From Thalassoglobus sp. JC818 (GTDB lineage: Bacteria > Planctomycetota > Planctomycetia > Planctomycetales > Planctomycetaceae), in assembly GCF_040717535.1 (NCBI RefSeq), contig NZ_JBFEFI010000003.1, positions 380,001 through 444,000 on the forward strand: a DNA stretch of 64,000 nt. The letters are read 5' to 3'. The translations under genes were made by a program, and so were the position numbers. This document shows positions 63,823 to 64,000 of this stretch, piece by piece. The notes under the pieces were generated by a model, which was given only the letters and a program-made list of their open reading frames with translations, was not told where the DNA came from and made no database searches. How positions within the stretch are numbered: the stretch's first letter is position 1; every line of letters begins with the position of its first letter.

Positions 63823-64000
63823 CTAACTCGATTCACGACCAGTCAGAGTGGACAGGGTTTCCTTCGCTGCACTGGCGAGGAGGATCGCGTCGACACCGGA
63901 GGTGATCAGAGTGCATCCCCGCTCGAGATAGGGCTGGACCGCAGCAGCTGAGACCCCGAACCATCCGACCGGCATGTTTACTCGCTGGCACGTTTCCAGG
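63823..64000 (-). CDS. HpcH/HpaI-family aldolase, C-terminal part only
   Basis: A reading frame runs in from the right edge and ends at a TAG at 63823-63825. The translated end, MPVGWFGVSAAAVQPYLERG and CTLITSGVDAILLASAAKETL, matches the C-terminus of class II HpcH/HpaI aldolases (2,4-dihydroxyhept-2-enedioate aldolase and relatives), in which the final barrel strand gives a G-x-D segment. The start and active-site parts are outside the window. Confidence 0.75.
   Translation of the reverse strand, partial: LETCQRVNMPVGWFGVSAAAVQPYLERGCTLITSGVDAILLASAAKETLSTLTGRESS

Overview
The window looks like a chromosomal segment of a planctomycete of moderate GC content (about half). Supporting evidence: secreted DUF1080 and ThuA-domain proteins, a prenyltransferase/squalene-oxidase repeat protein, a PVC-type small basic protein, a MfnB-type C1-cofactor enzyme, an EboE-like protein, an ECF sigma/anti-sigma pair, a collagen-like Gly-X-Y protein, a Cys/Ala/Pro repeat secreted protein, and many lineage-style hypothetical proteins. 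No rRNA, CRISPR array or intact insertion sequence was seen.

Layout. 1-12.5 kb: 3' part of a LutB-type iron-sulfur protein, a class I amidotransferase-like protein lacking its nucleophile, RtcB RNA ligase, DNA polymerase I, an aminotransferase/terpenoid-cyclase-fold protein pair, and an overlapping Ser/Thr kinase-PP2C phosphatase pair. 12.5-19.5 kb: two ThuA-domain proteins flanking a citrate synthase, then a DUF2079 membrane protein. 19.6-23.7 kb (minus strand): ECF sigma factor, anti-sigma-like membrane protein, collagen-like protein, LolD-type ATPase and a coupled membrane-anchored protein with a possible nuclease-like C-terminus. 23.8-30.5 kb: EboE, small basic protein, DUF2752 protein, two related lipoprotein-like proteins, a cold-shock protein and a zinc-ribbon protein. 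30.8-38.9 kb: an ApbE-NqrM fusion, a degenerate ATPase-like protein, a MobA-like nucleotidyltransferase, a three-part LplT-PlsC-AMP ligase (Aas) and endonuclease III. 39-46.4 kb: DUF309, LON-domain and HD-domain proteins, an M28 peptidase, a Tyr-rich secreted peptide, an STN-domain protein and glycerate kinase. 46.4-48.1 kb: tRNA-Thr(CGU) beside an integrase remnant, a FlK-like thioesterase and MfnB. 48.2-64 kb: an NtrC-type regulator, an aldolase-like protein, a Cys-rich repeat protein, a DinG-type helicase coupled to an FHA-GAF-PP2C regulator, LysA, an oxidoreductase, a serine hydrolase, an NlpC/P60-like protein, RarA and the end of an HpcH/HpaI aldolase.

The main signals beyond ordinary genes are: (i) seven copies of a roughly 70-80 bp interspersed repeat, all intergenic and all in the same orientation relative to neighbouring transcription; (ii) two parS-like sites 3.85 kb apart near the right end, suggesting proximity to the replication origin; (iii) the ApbE-NqrM fusion; (iv) the sigma/anti-sigma/collagen-like/ABC/nuclease-like gene run; (v) an integrase scar beside tRNA-Thr; and (vi) two proteins whose signature catalytic residues are missing. 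Starts were moved from the longest reading frame where a ribosome-binding site, signal peptide or family N-terminus argued for it.
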